Assembly (NCBI RefSeq): GCF_958979055.1
Contig: NC_084891.1
Location: 22,012,001-22,076,000 of the forward strand
Source: Alnus glutinosa
Taxonomy: Eukaryota > Streptophyta > Magnoliopsida > Fagales > Betulaceae
DNA: 64,000 nt
Reading direction: 5' to 3'
The notes below the pieces were generated by a model, which did not search any database, was not told the origin of the DNA, and saw only the letters and a program-made list of their open reading frames with translations. Shown here in pieces: positions 13,714 through 25,000 of this stretch. The stretch's first letter is position 1, and each line of letters begins with the position of its first letter. Made by a program: the position numbers and the translations under genes.

Positions 13714-14760
13714 AGTGCATTATATCTTCTTTCCGGGACTCTTTTAGCTCCCACAGAAAAATCAATCATCAAAAGCCCAAGAATACAACAATTTCCAATA
13801 CAAATAATGCATTAACAATTTCCTAGAAACTCCCACAGAAAAATCAACCGTCAGGTTAGAACACAAAAAATTTGGCACAAAAAAAGAAAAAAGAACTGCA
13901 TTATCTCACTGTTCGAAAGACTCTAGAACTCTAACAGAAAAAATCAATTTTTGAAGCCCAAGAACACAAATCAAATTCTCTAAAGTCCAACAAATTACAA
14001 AAACCATTCCTTGAATGCTCTACAATTTCCTCCGGCAGCTAGGAGGTAGAGGCCCAAGACCACTACTAGGATCGAGCTCATCCGCTTGGCCACTAGCAAC
14101 CTCTGGCCTCTCTGCCTCTCCCTCCGGAAAACTCCCGCACCCATTGACCCAAGGATCGACTCAAACACTAGTGAGATCCTTCTACTTCTTTTTTTTTTTT
14201 TTTTTTTCAACTGTGCTAGCTGCTGAGAGTTTGAAACTATAGGCCATGATTGTTCTTTTTTGATAGATAAGTACTTTCTTTCATCATTTCGAATGTCTTT
14301 TTGCTGTTAGACAAAATGTGAAGGCAGCAATATAAGACAAACGTGTAGTTGTGGAACAACCACACATCTTTTCTTTTTTTCTTTTTTTTTTTTCTTTATT
14401 TCTTTCTTTCTTTTTAGCCACATTTTCCTTCACCTTTTTTTTTTTTTGGCTATTTCTAATCGTGAATCCGTGATTTTGGGTTTACTTTTTTTTTTTTTTT
14501 CTTCATTCTCTCTTATATCACTTTATCATTTTTGTTAACAAAAGTTGAAGCGCCGTTAAAAAAAAAATAAGTAAAACAATTTTATTGTGCTTCCTATAGT
14601 CTGAATAATAATTTTTAAATAAAAGTATAATATAAAAATTAAAATAAATATTATTTATTAAATATTTAGATATAAAAAAAGTCGCATTTAAAATTATCGC
14701 TTTAAGCTCCAAAATAACTTGAGTCTGCTTGGTTACGCAATCACCTAATTGGCCTAATGG

Positions 14761-14791
<31 letters not shown>

Positions 14792-14821
14792 AAAAATGGT
14801 CTAGTGGAAGAGCCGACCCTT
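13520..14821. mobile_element. hAT-like non-autonomous DNA element
   Basis: The left end CAGGACCGACTCTTCCACTA (13520-13539) is mirrored by the right end, whose reverse complement is AAGGGTCGGCTCTTCCACTA (14821 downward). This gives a terminal inverted repeat of about 20 bp with four mismatches. The next words (GGCGACTTAGGCGGTCCCCT) are typical of plant hAT-like ends. The interior is non-coding with a 35-base A run at 13677-13711 and several T runs. No matching 8-bp target duplication was seen, so borders may be off by a few bases. Confidence 0.45.
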
Positions 14822-17579
14822 CTCTCACCTTCATGGTCGGTTAACCCCTCCCCCTTTTTATTTTGGATGTCTTGATTTTTGTTTGGGAGGATATATATGT
14901 ATGCCTGATTGGCCCTGATACCATTAAATGAATTAACCTTGTTGTTTTGTATTAAAATAATTGTTTTTTTTATTAGATTATGCTAAATGCCACATGCGCA
15001 TGCTAAGCCTAACTTAGTAACTTCCTACGCGCACCTACTAGGCTACTAATTTGTGCGGCGGTAAAAACAAAAAGATGCCAAAAAAGAAAAGAAAAAAAAA
15101 GAAAGAAGAAAAATGTTATATGTACTTAAATTTTTATAAAAAGAATTTTAATTGATGTGGAGCTTGTTTATTGGAGATGATCAAAATAATTAATAAAAAG
15201 AAATGCTACGAGTACTACTAAATAAGTTTCACATCATCTTAGTAAGACTCTCTTTGTAAAAATTTAAGTAGATGTAACATTTCTTCTGGAATAATCCCCC
15301 TAGATGATGGGCTCTTCGCCTAAGGTAAGCCCAATAAGAGCCTACATGAACTTATACCATGGTAAACCAAACCCAGCCCAACAAAAACAAGTATGTATAT
15401 ATATATATATATTTCTCTCTTTTAAAACTACAAACTCGCTTATATAAATTGAACTGAGCATCAGAGTTTAACTAAACTCACAACTTATCTTGAAAATGGA
15501 GGCCCACCAAATAAATAGCTTCCCTCTCCCTTCTAAAGAGAGAAGATTGGAACCCTTTCTGGTTTTTCTCTGCCTCCTTGTGAGTGCCTCGTAGAGAGAA
15601 GGTATGGTCTCCATCCTCCTCCTCTCTCCTCTTTTCTTTTCTTTTTTTTTTTTTTTCAAATTTTTGCACTTTTTTCATCTTTGTGTCTATTGTTCCTCTC
15701 CACACACATTTGCTTGGTGTTCACCTCGCTCTCCGGTGCGTGGATCTCACCCACGTCGCATGAAGCACACGCACCTGTGCCCCACCCTCAACTGCCTCCA
15801 CGCCGTCCTTTTTTTTTTTTTTGGTGGGTTATTGTCTCTCAAATATGTTTTTTTTACATTACTTCACCTACAACAACCAACTTCATGATGGTTGCAACCT
15901 TTTCCATTTGGGGCTTGGTGTTGCCCTTGGTTACCACTTTCTTCATGTAGCCCTTAGAAAGGCCCAACTCATTTTTGGGTCCATTGCTTATGCCTTTTTC
16001 GTTTGGGTTTTGTTGTTGGGGAACCCACCTCATTTCGGTTGTTCGATCCCTTGTAACCCTTTTTCTATTATTGATTAAAAAAAGAAGAAGAAAAAACTAA
16101 ACTAAACTAAACTAAACTAAACTAATTATAAACTAAACGGACAACTTTATATATAATATCAAACTTATTTAGAGATTAAGCCTAACATTGTTGCCTATTA
16201 CAAAAGTGACACTTGATGGCAACAAACATACTGGTTGATGCTCTTCAAACACCCAATCGACTCCAAAAGATGAAATCCCCTACAAATCTTGTAAAACATG
16301 TGTTATTTTATAGTGGGCTTATCTAGTGATGTCGGGTCCGAGGAGGGAAACTTTATTGCCGAAGGGTTTGAAGGATTTGACGAGACTGATATACTTGAAG
16401 AGCTAGGCCTAGCTTGGTCTGTCTGATTTCTTGATGACTGAAAGGATGTGAAAGGTGCATGATTTCATAGAGTTCATGTTGTTGGTGTCATTTGCAATGC
16501 AATCCTGCCATGTTGGAGTGTCCACCTGTTGATTATGAACTCGACTTTAACGTTATTCAGGATTGTGATATGACTTTTGATGACATTTACTGGCTACCGT
16601 ATTGGGATAATTAGTTTAGACTCGTGCTAATTTGGAAGCTTTAAGACTTGGCATGCAATATTTTATATTTGACTTGATAACGGGTCTTAGGTCGAAACAC
16701 TAGATGATTATGCTTTACGTTATGATATTTTTAAGTTATTACTTTGTCCGTTATAATTTATGAAATTGGCAATCTTATTAATTCTTCCGCTGTAAGCTCG
16801 TTGATAATTATTCTTAGATCTATCGGTCTTATTTCTCGATAGGTAACACGGGGAGGAGCACAGTATGTTAATTGTCCGTTAATTAATTTCTTCGGAGCAT
16901 TACAATTATAAAAGTCAAATAGTATTATGTATTTGTTGGCCATATAAAGGGCATTACCCGATTCCTTGCGACGAATATAGGAGCAGTTAGGATGAGGTGA
17001 CAAAGGGTGCTATGCTTCATTTTGCTTTGGGGATGGAGTGATATATATCATTACTCTAGCACTACTGGAACTACATTTGCCCATGCATTATTGGGAAGTC
17101 TTTTAGCTAGGTATGGCAATTCTTCGTTTGCTTGTCATTGAAACTCGTTTTCAGTAGCCAATACCATTGAAATCTTGCAATTTAGCTGCTTTTAAAATAA
17201 ATAAAAATATGAAGAACCATTTAATTATATGATATATAAGAAGACGTAATTTTAATCATTTAATCAATACGTTAACACTTTTTCGGCTCTCTTTTAATAG
17301 GTGAGGCTCAACATGTGTAATATTTAATTAAAATAAGAGATAAATAAAGAAAATAGGATTTGAACTCAGGATATCTGTTATGGTATTATACTAAATCATC
17401 ATTTATCTCTAAAACTTACGTTAATAAGAAGAGATAAACTTAATTATTTAATCAATACTTTAACCGTTAGTGATCATTTGTACTAACAAATTGCAGTAGT
17501 TGACATTTGCCCATGACAAATATTCCCCTATGGAGAAAACTTAATATGAAACTTCTTTTTTTTTTTTTTTTTTTTTTTT
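14822..17579. other. Intergenic, no gene recognised
   Basis: There is a run of TA/AT near 15396-15412, T tracts in 15640-15656 and 15809-15822, and an AACTA pentamer array at 16096-16126. Open frames at 15604-16078 (+) and 16758-17003 (-) have no recognisable domain and no start context that supports them. Confidence 0.5.
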
Positions 17580-18019
17580 AGAACTTCACTTATAACTCTT
17601 GATTTTTCATTACTTTTGAAAAAATGTACCAAAACTATGGAAAGTAACAATTTAGGGTATTCATCTTTTAATTTATTTCAATTTCAACCATCCGTTAGAA
17701 CTTTCCGTTAAATCCTATCAAAATTTTCAAAATACTCCTGTGTTTATCTTTTTTTAAAAATTATAAAAATTTTCAAAAATTCAGGCATTGGTATTTTTAA
17801 AATTTTCGTTAAATTCTAACCAATACCTAAATCCTAACAAATTTTTTTCCTTAAAAAAATGTATTTTTGGAATATTGACAGGATTTAATTTAACGGAAAG
17901 TTCTAACGGATGATTGAAATTGAAATAATTAAAAGATGAATATTCTAAATTGATACTTTTTAAAGTTTGTGTTCATTTTTCAAAAGTAATAAAAAATCCA
18001 AAATTATTAATAAAGTTCT
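17580..18019. mobile_element. MITE, family A copy 1 (long terminal inverted repeats)
   Basis: Left arm 17581-17623 and right arm about 17975-18018 are inverted copies (AGAACTT..., then ATTACTTTTGAAAAA shared). The interior is also partly self-complementary, with the words CCGTTAGAACTTTCCGTTAAAT and their reverse near 17888-17910. Related copies lie at 30930-31270 and 32967-33434. No coding content. Confidence 0.6.
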
Positions 18020-18175
18020 CCCAATCTTTTTTCTTTTAACACACCGAAACCCGGTTTCTTAATTTGTCATCCTTTAATGCCTTAATGGCAATGGAAAGAA
18101 TATACGAAGCAGCTGATCAAGAAAGCAAATCGTTATAGCTATACTTAGTTTTACCGTAAGCGCGCGCCGCTCACT

Positions 18176-18366
18176 ACCGGGAGCCAGATTTTAGACTTTT
18201 TGGGTCAAGTTGAAAAAAAATAAAATTGAGGGGGTTAAAACTAAAAAAAATAAAATAAAAAAAATAGGAGTAAAATTTAATTTTTTTTTTTTTTTGAGGG
18301 GTGAAAAGCTTGGGGCTTGGGGGCCATGGACCCGGCCCTCAAGCCTTTACTTAGCTACACCCCTAG
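18176..18366. repeat. Possible hAT-type MITE
   Basis: The left end CCGGGAGCCAGATTTT and right end TTAGCTACACCCCTAG resemble the degenerate inverted ends (CAGGGGCGGAGCCAG type) of widespread plant hAT MITEs. The middle is A- and T-rich. Borders are approximate and no target duplication was found. Confidence 0.3.
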
Positions 18367-19032
18367 TTGCTAGTCAAGCATGTATACGACTTTTTGTTAT
18401 TTGAATGATTTATCCAATAAATATCGGGATAGATTTTACGTTTTAAGAGAATTCAAATATTTTAGATTCTGTAGGAACTTAAACATTTTCAAACACAAAG
18501 TTTGAGATTAATTTCAGCTAATTTTTTATTAATCACTCACGCTTATAAATAAGAGAAAAGAGAATTACAATGACACAGAATAGGAGATGAAGTACTCATA
18601 TCTCTACTTGAAGATAAATTTCTAATACAAATAAAATATGTGCTTATGAGTCATGCTAACGTAACGTCATCGGGACGCTGTAGAATTCTACTTTCATAAC
18701 ATTTTGTTTTTCCGATTTCTCTTCCTGTCGCTGTTTTCGTATATTTGAATTATTATTATTATAATTTGATAAGTGTATCAGTTTCTCTTATTATAATACA
18801 ATGAAATCTGTTTTCGTGGAAAAATCAGAGATGGTCCAAAAGCTTATCCACCTCTGTTCGGACACCATGTGTAAGCAAGCCCATATACTCCAAACTTGCG
18901 TACTTTTTATATTCAACCCCACATTGTTTTGACAATCCAATTCGATCCATAATCTCTGCCAGTCAAGGAAGACGGTTTCTGATCGATCTCCGGCCATCTC
19001 TGGTGCGTGAGTGAGCTCGGAAAAAGGGCGCC

Positions 19033-22000
19033 ATGGCTGTAGGCTTAGCAATAACAAGCGAAGGCGGGCACTACAATGGGAAGATCACCCCGTTTCTCGT
19101 CTTATCTTGTATGATGGCTGCCATGGGAGGTGTTATCTTCGGCTATGATATTGGAATTTCAGGTCCGTGACTCTTACCACAAGAGAGACTCTGCTTTCTT
19201 TTTCTTTTTCCTGAGCCAACCGATTCATGCTAAATGCTGTACGATTATATTGGATGATTGTTTATTTTCCACTTCACGAATATCCCATATATGTCATGCA
19301 TTATATCTATCTTATCCTTTAGTAATGTAACCACAGCCTCTCAACCCTAAGTGGGCGTTTTAGTTTTTGTTTGAGCAAATACAGAATTACTAAGAGCGCT
19401 AGAAGCAACTTTTCTTTGATTTTCTTTAAGAGAAATGATTTTTGCACATTACTTTTCTAAATCAACTATAAGGAACAAAATTACTTTTTGTTTCCTTATT
19501 CAAATACACTTTACAGTAGAAAAAACTGTCGATTCGGACCATCTGTACGTATAACACTACTTTTACAGCCTACAATAAAAATTTAACACATCATTTAAAA
19601 TACACTAAATCTACTAGACCCTAAAGCACCGGATTGCATGGGCGCATGGTTGGTTGTGGCGTTGGCACGATGGTGGTGTTGTTTGGGGATTTTTTGATTT
19701 TGTTTTTTGAACGGAAGCAGTCTTGGGTGTTGGGAAGTTAGTGGGTTTTATGGTTTGCTTTGGCTAGGTGTAGAAGATGATGGCAGTGGCTTTTGGCAGA
19801 ATTCGGCAGCGGTGTTGGGCTGAGAGGAGGTGGTGTTTTTTTAGGGCTGGTTGGGCTCTTGAAAGGATTTTTTTTTTTTTTTTCTTCATAAGCTTCGATG
19901 CTCTCATGTCTATTGTATTTAGTCTTCTTAAATGATGTATGTGTTAACTCCTTATTGGAAGCTATAAATCATCACTTTTACAGCCCATACTTATAGAAGG
20001 GGCTCTCTTCACAACAACTTCCCTTATCTTTTCTTATATTATTAAAATTTTATTATTATTATTTTTACAAAATACAAGTTTTGTACCTACCCTCACATTT
20101 TTTACAAAATCTCAACACAATCCCTAATAAAAGGCAAAAATATGAGAGATGAGAGATATATTGTTACGGACCTATGTGAGATATAGGAAACGTGGGCCGG
20201 AAGCAAAAGAAAACCTAACTAAAGAAGACTTCTCTAGGGTTCAAGGAGAGGATACAAGTGGCGGCTGAGGTGGAGAAGGCTAGGAATGGAAAAGTCGGTG
20301 CTCTTCCAGCAAGCCTTTTCGGTAGGAAGGAAATCATCTTGTAAGGACAGTATTTCCTAGTAATAAGGGATACTGGTTTCCACTATAATAGGGTATTACT
20401 AAATAAGGGAATTCTTTTATAGAAAGAATTCCTAGGAATAAGGGATTTGATGTAATTCCATAATTTCTATTCTGCTCCGTAACCTCTATTTATAGAGGTC
20501 TTGATTCATAATAAAGGTAGACAACATATTTACCACAAAATTCCCAACTCTCGTACTTGAATTAGGAGGCAGAGGTACCTCGAATACCTCGTATCAGTTC
20601 ATCACCCTTCACCATAGGTAAATCCAGGAAGTCCAATCTTACTGATTTGCCCATCCATAGGCCAATTACCCGATCACAAACCCAGGCACACAACAACTTG
20701 GTATCAGAGCCAAGTTTCGAAGAGATGGAACAGCGACTGGAGCGTGTGGAGAAGGAACTAGGAGCAAGGGACGAATGCATTCAGAAGGATATAGAGAAGA
20801 TAATCGAGGGCCAGAGGCGATTAGAGGAGATGCTGGGTGCTTTACTCTCTAAAAATCCAAACCATTGGGAGGAAGAGCAAAGCAATGCGGCAAGTTCCTC
20901 CAAGGTCCGAACTGGAGGACCCAACCGGACCGAATCCAGCAACTCTTTCCCTAAGGTTGCCAAGTTAAACTTCCCCCCCCCCCCCCCCCCCCCCCCCAAC
21001 AAGTTGGGTGTGTCGGGCGGAATAGTTCTTTGAGTTTCAGGGGACTGCCGAGGAGGAAAAGGTGGGGTTGGCAGCCTATCACCTGGAAGGAGAGGCACAG
21101 CTATGGTATCAACTGTTTAAGGAAAGTGAGGAGCAAGTTTCGTGGGAAACTCTGAAGGACGGGCTGAATGTGCGTTACGGTGCCACCCAATTTGATGATT
21201 GCTTTGGTGATCTAACCAAGTTACGCCAAACAGGAACGGTGCGGGAATACCAGGGGCAATACAAGCGTTTGCTAAGCAGGGCTGGTCGTCTCTCGGTAAC
21301 ACAGTAGGTTAGCAAGTTCATAAGTTAGCTAAAGGAGAGCATAAGGCCGGAAGTTCAAGCCTCTCGGCCCCCCAATCTTACGGCTGCAGTGGATCTAGCA
21401 CGGTTGTATGAGGCAAATTTCTACGACTTCAGGAAAATCATGGGCCAGGTGAATACACCGCCCTTACCATCCGCAAGCCTTATGCGGAACCGATCCCCCC
21501 GGTGATCAAGAAGTTGAGCCCAACCGAATTGAAGGAACGGAGGGACAAAGGCCTCTATTTTAATTGCGACGACAAGTTCTCCCCGAGGCACAGGTGTAAG
21601 AAACTATTTCTGATCAAGGGAATTTATGAGGAAGATAATGAACTCCCGAACGAAAAAGGGGCACGAGAAACTTGGGAGGACGACGAGCTCGAGATTCCGG
21701 AAATTTCCCTCCACGCAATTTCAGGTGTGCAAACCCCGCAGACGATGCGCATCGCTAGAACCATCAAAAAGGCCTGGGTAATTCTGTTGGCGGACACGGG
21801 GAGCATACAATTTTTTGAACACTGAATTGGGGAGCGATTGGGCCTGGAACCAAACAAACACACGGCCTTTTTAGTTCTGGTGGCTAACGGGGAAAGGCTT
21901 GCCAACAAGGGGAAGTGCTCTGCGATACCGGTTTGGTTGGAAGGTACCTTATTTACGCTGGAATTTTTTCTTGTTGATTTACGGGGATATGACTCAGTTT

Positions 22001-25000
22001 TAGGGGCACAATGGTTGAAGATGCTAGGTCCCATCTTGTGGGATTCTTCCTCGCTCTGCATGAGTTTCCAATGGCAAGGGAAGAAAGTCATGTTGGTTGG
22101 CTTAGCGGCACCCAAGAACAAAATACTGGAAGGTCCAAAGATGCAGAAGGAATTGCGACGCAATAGTGAGGGTGTCCTCCTTCAACTTTTTGCAGTACAG
22201 TTGGGGGTCGAGCAGTACTGCCCGGGTGTAAATAGTCCGGACCTTCAACGTCTCCTAAAGAGTTCCAAGATATCTTTGACGAGCCTCAAGGTCTGCCCCC
22301 TATGCGACCTCATGGCCACAAGATTCTCCTGATTCAAGGCTCTTCCCCAGTAAACGTGAGGCCCTACAGGTACCCCCATTATCAAAAGAATGAGAGAAAA
22401 AATAGTGCTGGATTTACTTAACAATGGGATCATCCAAGCCAGTACTAGTCCATACTCCTCTCCGGTCTTATTGGTCGAGAAGCATGATGGTTCGTGGAGG
22501 TTATGTTTGGGTTATCGCGCCCTCAATCGGATCACTATCAAGGATAAATATCCGATTTCGATAATTGATGAACTGTTGGATGAATTGCATGGCGCGCAGT
22601 ACTTTTCAAAGCTGGACCTCCGTTCCGAGTACCATCAAATTCGGATGCAAGAGCAGGATGTGGAAAAGACAGCCTTTTGGACGCATCATAGGCACTTTGA
22701 ATTTTTGGTTATGCCCTTTGGCCTCACTAATGCTCCGTCCTCTTTTCAGTCCTTAATGAACGACATCTTTCGAGGTTATTTACGTAAGTTCGTTCTCGTT
22801 TTTTTTATGACATACTAATTTATAGTAAGTCTTGGGAGGACCATCTATATCACTTGACTTGTGTCTTTGACATTTTGAGAACTAATCACTTGTTTGTTAG
22901 AAGGGACAGGTGTAGTTTTGGCCAACAGTGGGTGAACTACCTAGGCCATTTTATTGAGCAGAATGGAGTCGCTGCGGATCTTGCCAAAATCCAAGCAATG
23001 CTGGCTTGGCCCAAACCCTCCAACATCAAGGCTTCTTGGACCACAAAGGGTGCAAACCCAAGTGTAGGTTTTCGCAAGTAATAAATCAAAGTAAGTCCGA
23101 GGTCGATCCACAAGGAATGATTAGACACGAGAGAATAATTCTTACTATTTTGCAGAAAAGAAAAATAAATAAAAAAATATGAATTTTTGCTTTTGGTTTC
23201 CACTCGAAAGTGGAGCAGAGGAATATAATTTAAATTAAAAAGTAAACTATAAAACTAAAATAAATAAATTTGATTTTGAAGATAATATTGGAAAAGACTA
23301 GGGTTTCAAGGATCCACCTAGTATCTTATTATATATTCATGAGACATAAAAAAAAATATAAAATAGATTAAACATGGGTTGATTGAGAATTTGATTTCAA
23401 AAACATGAAACAATAAATTAAGCATTCCATATATTTTCGAATCATATCAAATCAAACAAAGTAAGCATTTGATATAAACAAAAATCATAAGGAATCAAAA
23501 TAAACTTGTCCCATTAAATTACTCTCAAATAAAAAATCATCCCCAAAATTTAATCATTCATCTATGAAGAACAAACAACATGGTCTCAAGAACACATAAT
23601 AAAAATACTAGGCTTCACCTCTAACCCTAGCTAGAGGTTTAGCCACTCATGTTTATGAAAATAAATTCCATAATCAAAGTACTAAACATAAATTAAAAAC
23701 AAAGAAAATAAAATTCCAACTTGGCGTCTCTATGCTCTTCTGTGCTCCTTCGCTCCTCTCCCCTCTTTCGGAAGAACAAAGCATGGTATTTAAAGAGCTT
23801 GCAAGGTCTTTTTGGTACTTTCTTGGTGGTCTAGCTAAGGAAAGAATCACATCTTACATTAATTGCACAGCAGCCCAAAGATGGAAATAAATCAGATCTT
23901 GAATCCATGTGTCTTGGTAAAAATTATGAAAAGAAATCATGACATGTCAATCTGATTTGTGCTCCACACGTCCATCACCAGGAGTATATGGAAAGAAAAT
24001 TAACTTGTGCATGAAAGGCATTTGCTTTGGAAAGAAAATCTGCATGATATGGTCCCCTACTCATACACATCCTTTGAAGTTCCAATCCAAGTAGGAAAAA
24101 GACTCCACATCCGCACAGATTTGCACTCTTTTATTGAGGGGCAATTTGGGCATAGTAAAAGTCCAAAATAGGAAAAACATATTTCTGACTTATTTGTTGC
24201 ATTTTTCATTAGCTTTCCAATGCCACTAAATTCAACGCAATCCAATTCTTGAGCCGAAAGTTATGATGAAAATAAAGTGACGTGCTCAATCTGGATTCTT
24301 TCCATAAATAAAGGATTTTGCCACTTCATTAAATTCTTGGAATTTGAAGGATTTTCTTCCAAAACCTTTTTGCCAATAACGTGTAGAGCTGCTGCCCATT
24401 ATGGAGGGAGATATGTGCTTGATTTGGTCCCCACAAGTCTAGAGAAAAAGTTGATTTGGACCTTCCTTGCATCTTTATGTCAATTCACAAAAATAACAAC
24501 ATTATTTCTCAAAGACCTGCAAAACACTAAAATACCAAAACTAACAAAAAGTATTAGAAAATAACAAAACTAAGGGATTAACAAATATAAATTAAGGGGC
24601 CCAATTATACAATATTTTGCACTCACCAAGGCTCTTCGGGGCTTCGTTGGACTTACTGGCTACTATCGAAAGTTTATTTAGAATTATGGTACTATTGCCC
24701 GACCTCTCACTCAACTCTTGAAGAAGGATGCTTTCGGGTGGAATGAGGAAGCCAGTGATTCATTTGATCGTCTTAAAGAAGCCATGACAAAGGCACCGGT
24801 GTTTGCCCGATTTTTCTAAAACATTTGTCATTGAGTGCAATGCTTCTGGTAACGGCATAGGGGATGTTCTGATGCAAGACCGCCGCCCCATTGCTTACTT
24901 CAGCCAGGCCCTCCATGGTCGTAACCTCAGCCTCTCCACCTAAGAGAAGGAGATACTTGAACTCGTCACTGCCATTCAAAGGTGGTGTCCCTACCTCTTG

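Noticed and set aside
13995..14242. Opposed open frames on both strands
   Set aside because: They lie inside the hAT-like element and depend on homopolymer runs; no domain is visible.
14980..15060. Possible tRNA or SINE start near repeated GC-containing words
   Set aside because: No A/B box pair with correct spacing and no cloverleaf could be drawn.
15604..16078. Overlapping hydrophobic open frames
   Set aside because: T-rich sequence gives Phe/Leu-rich frames that mimic membrane proteins; no family match and no conserved start.
20562..22433. Minus-strand open frames within the gypsy element
   Set aside because: They are shadows of gag and pol on the opposite strand.
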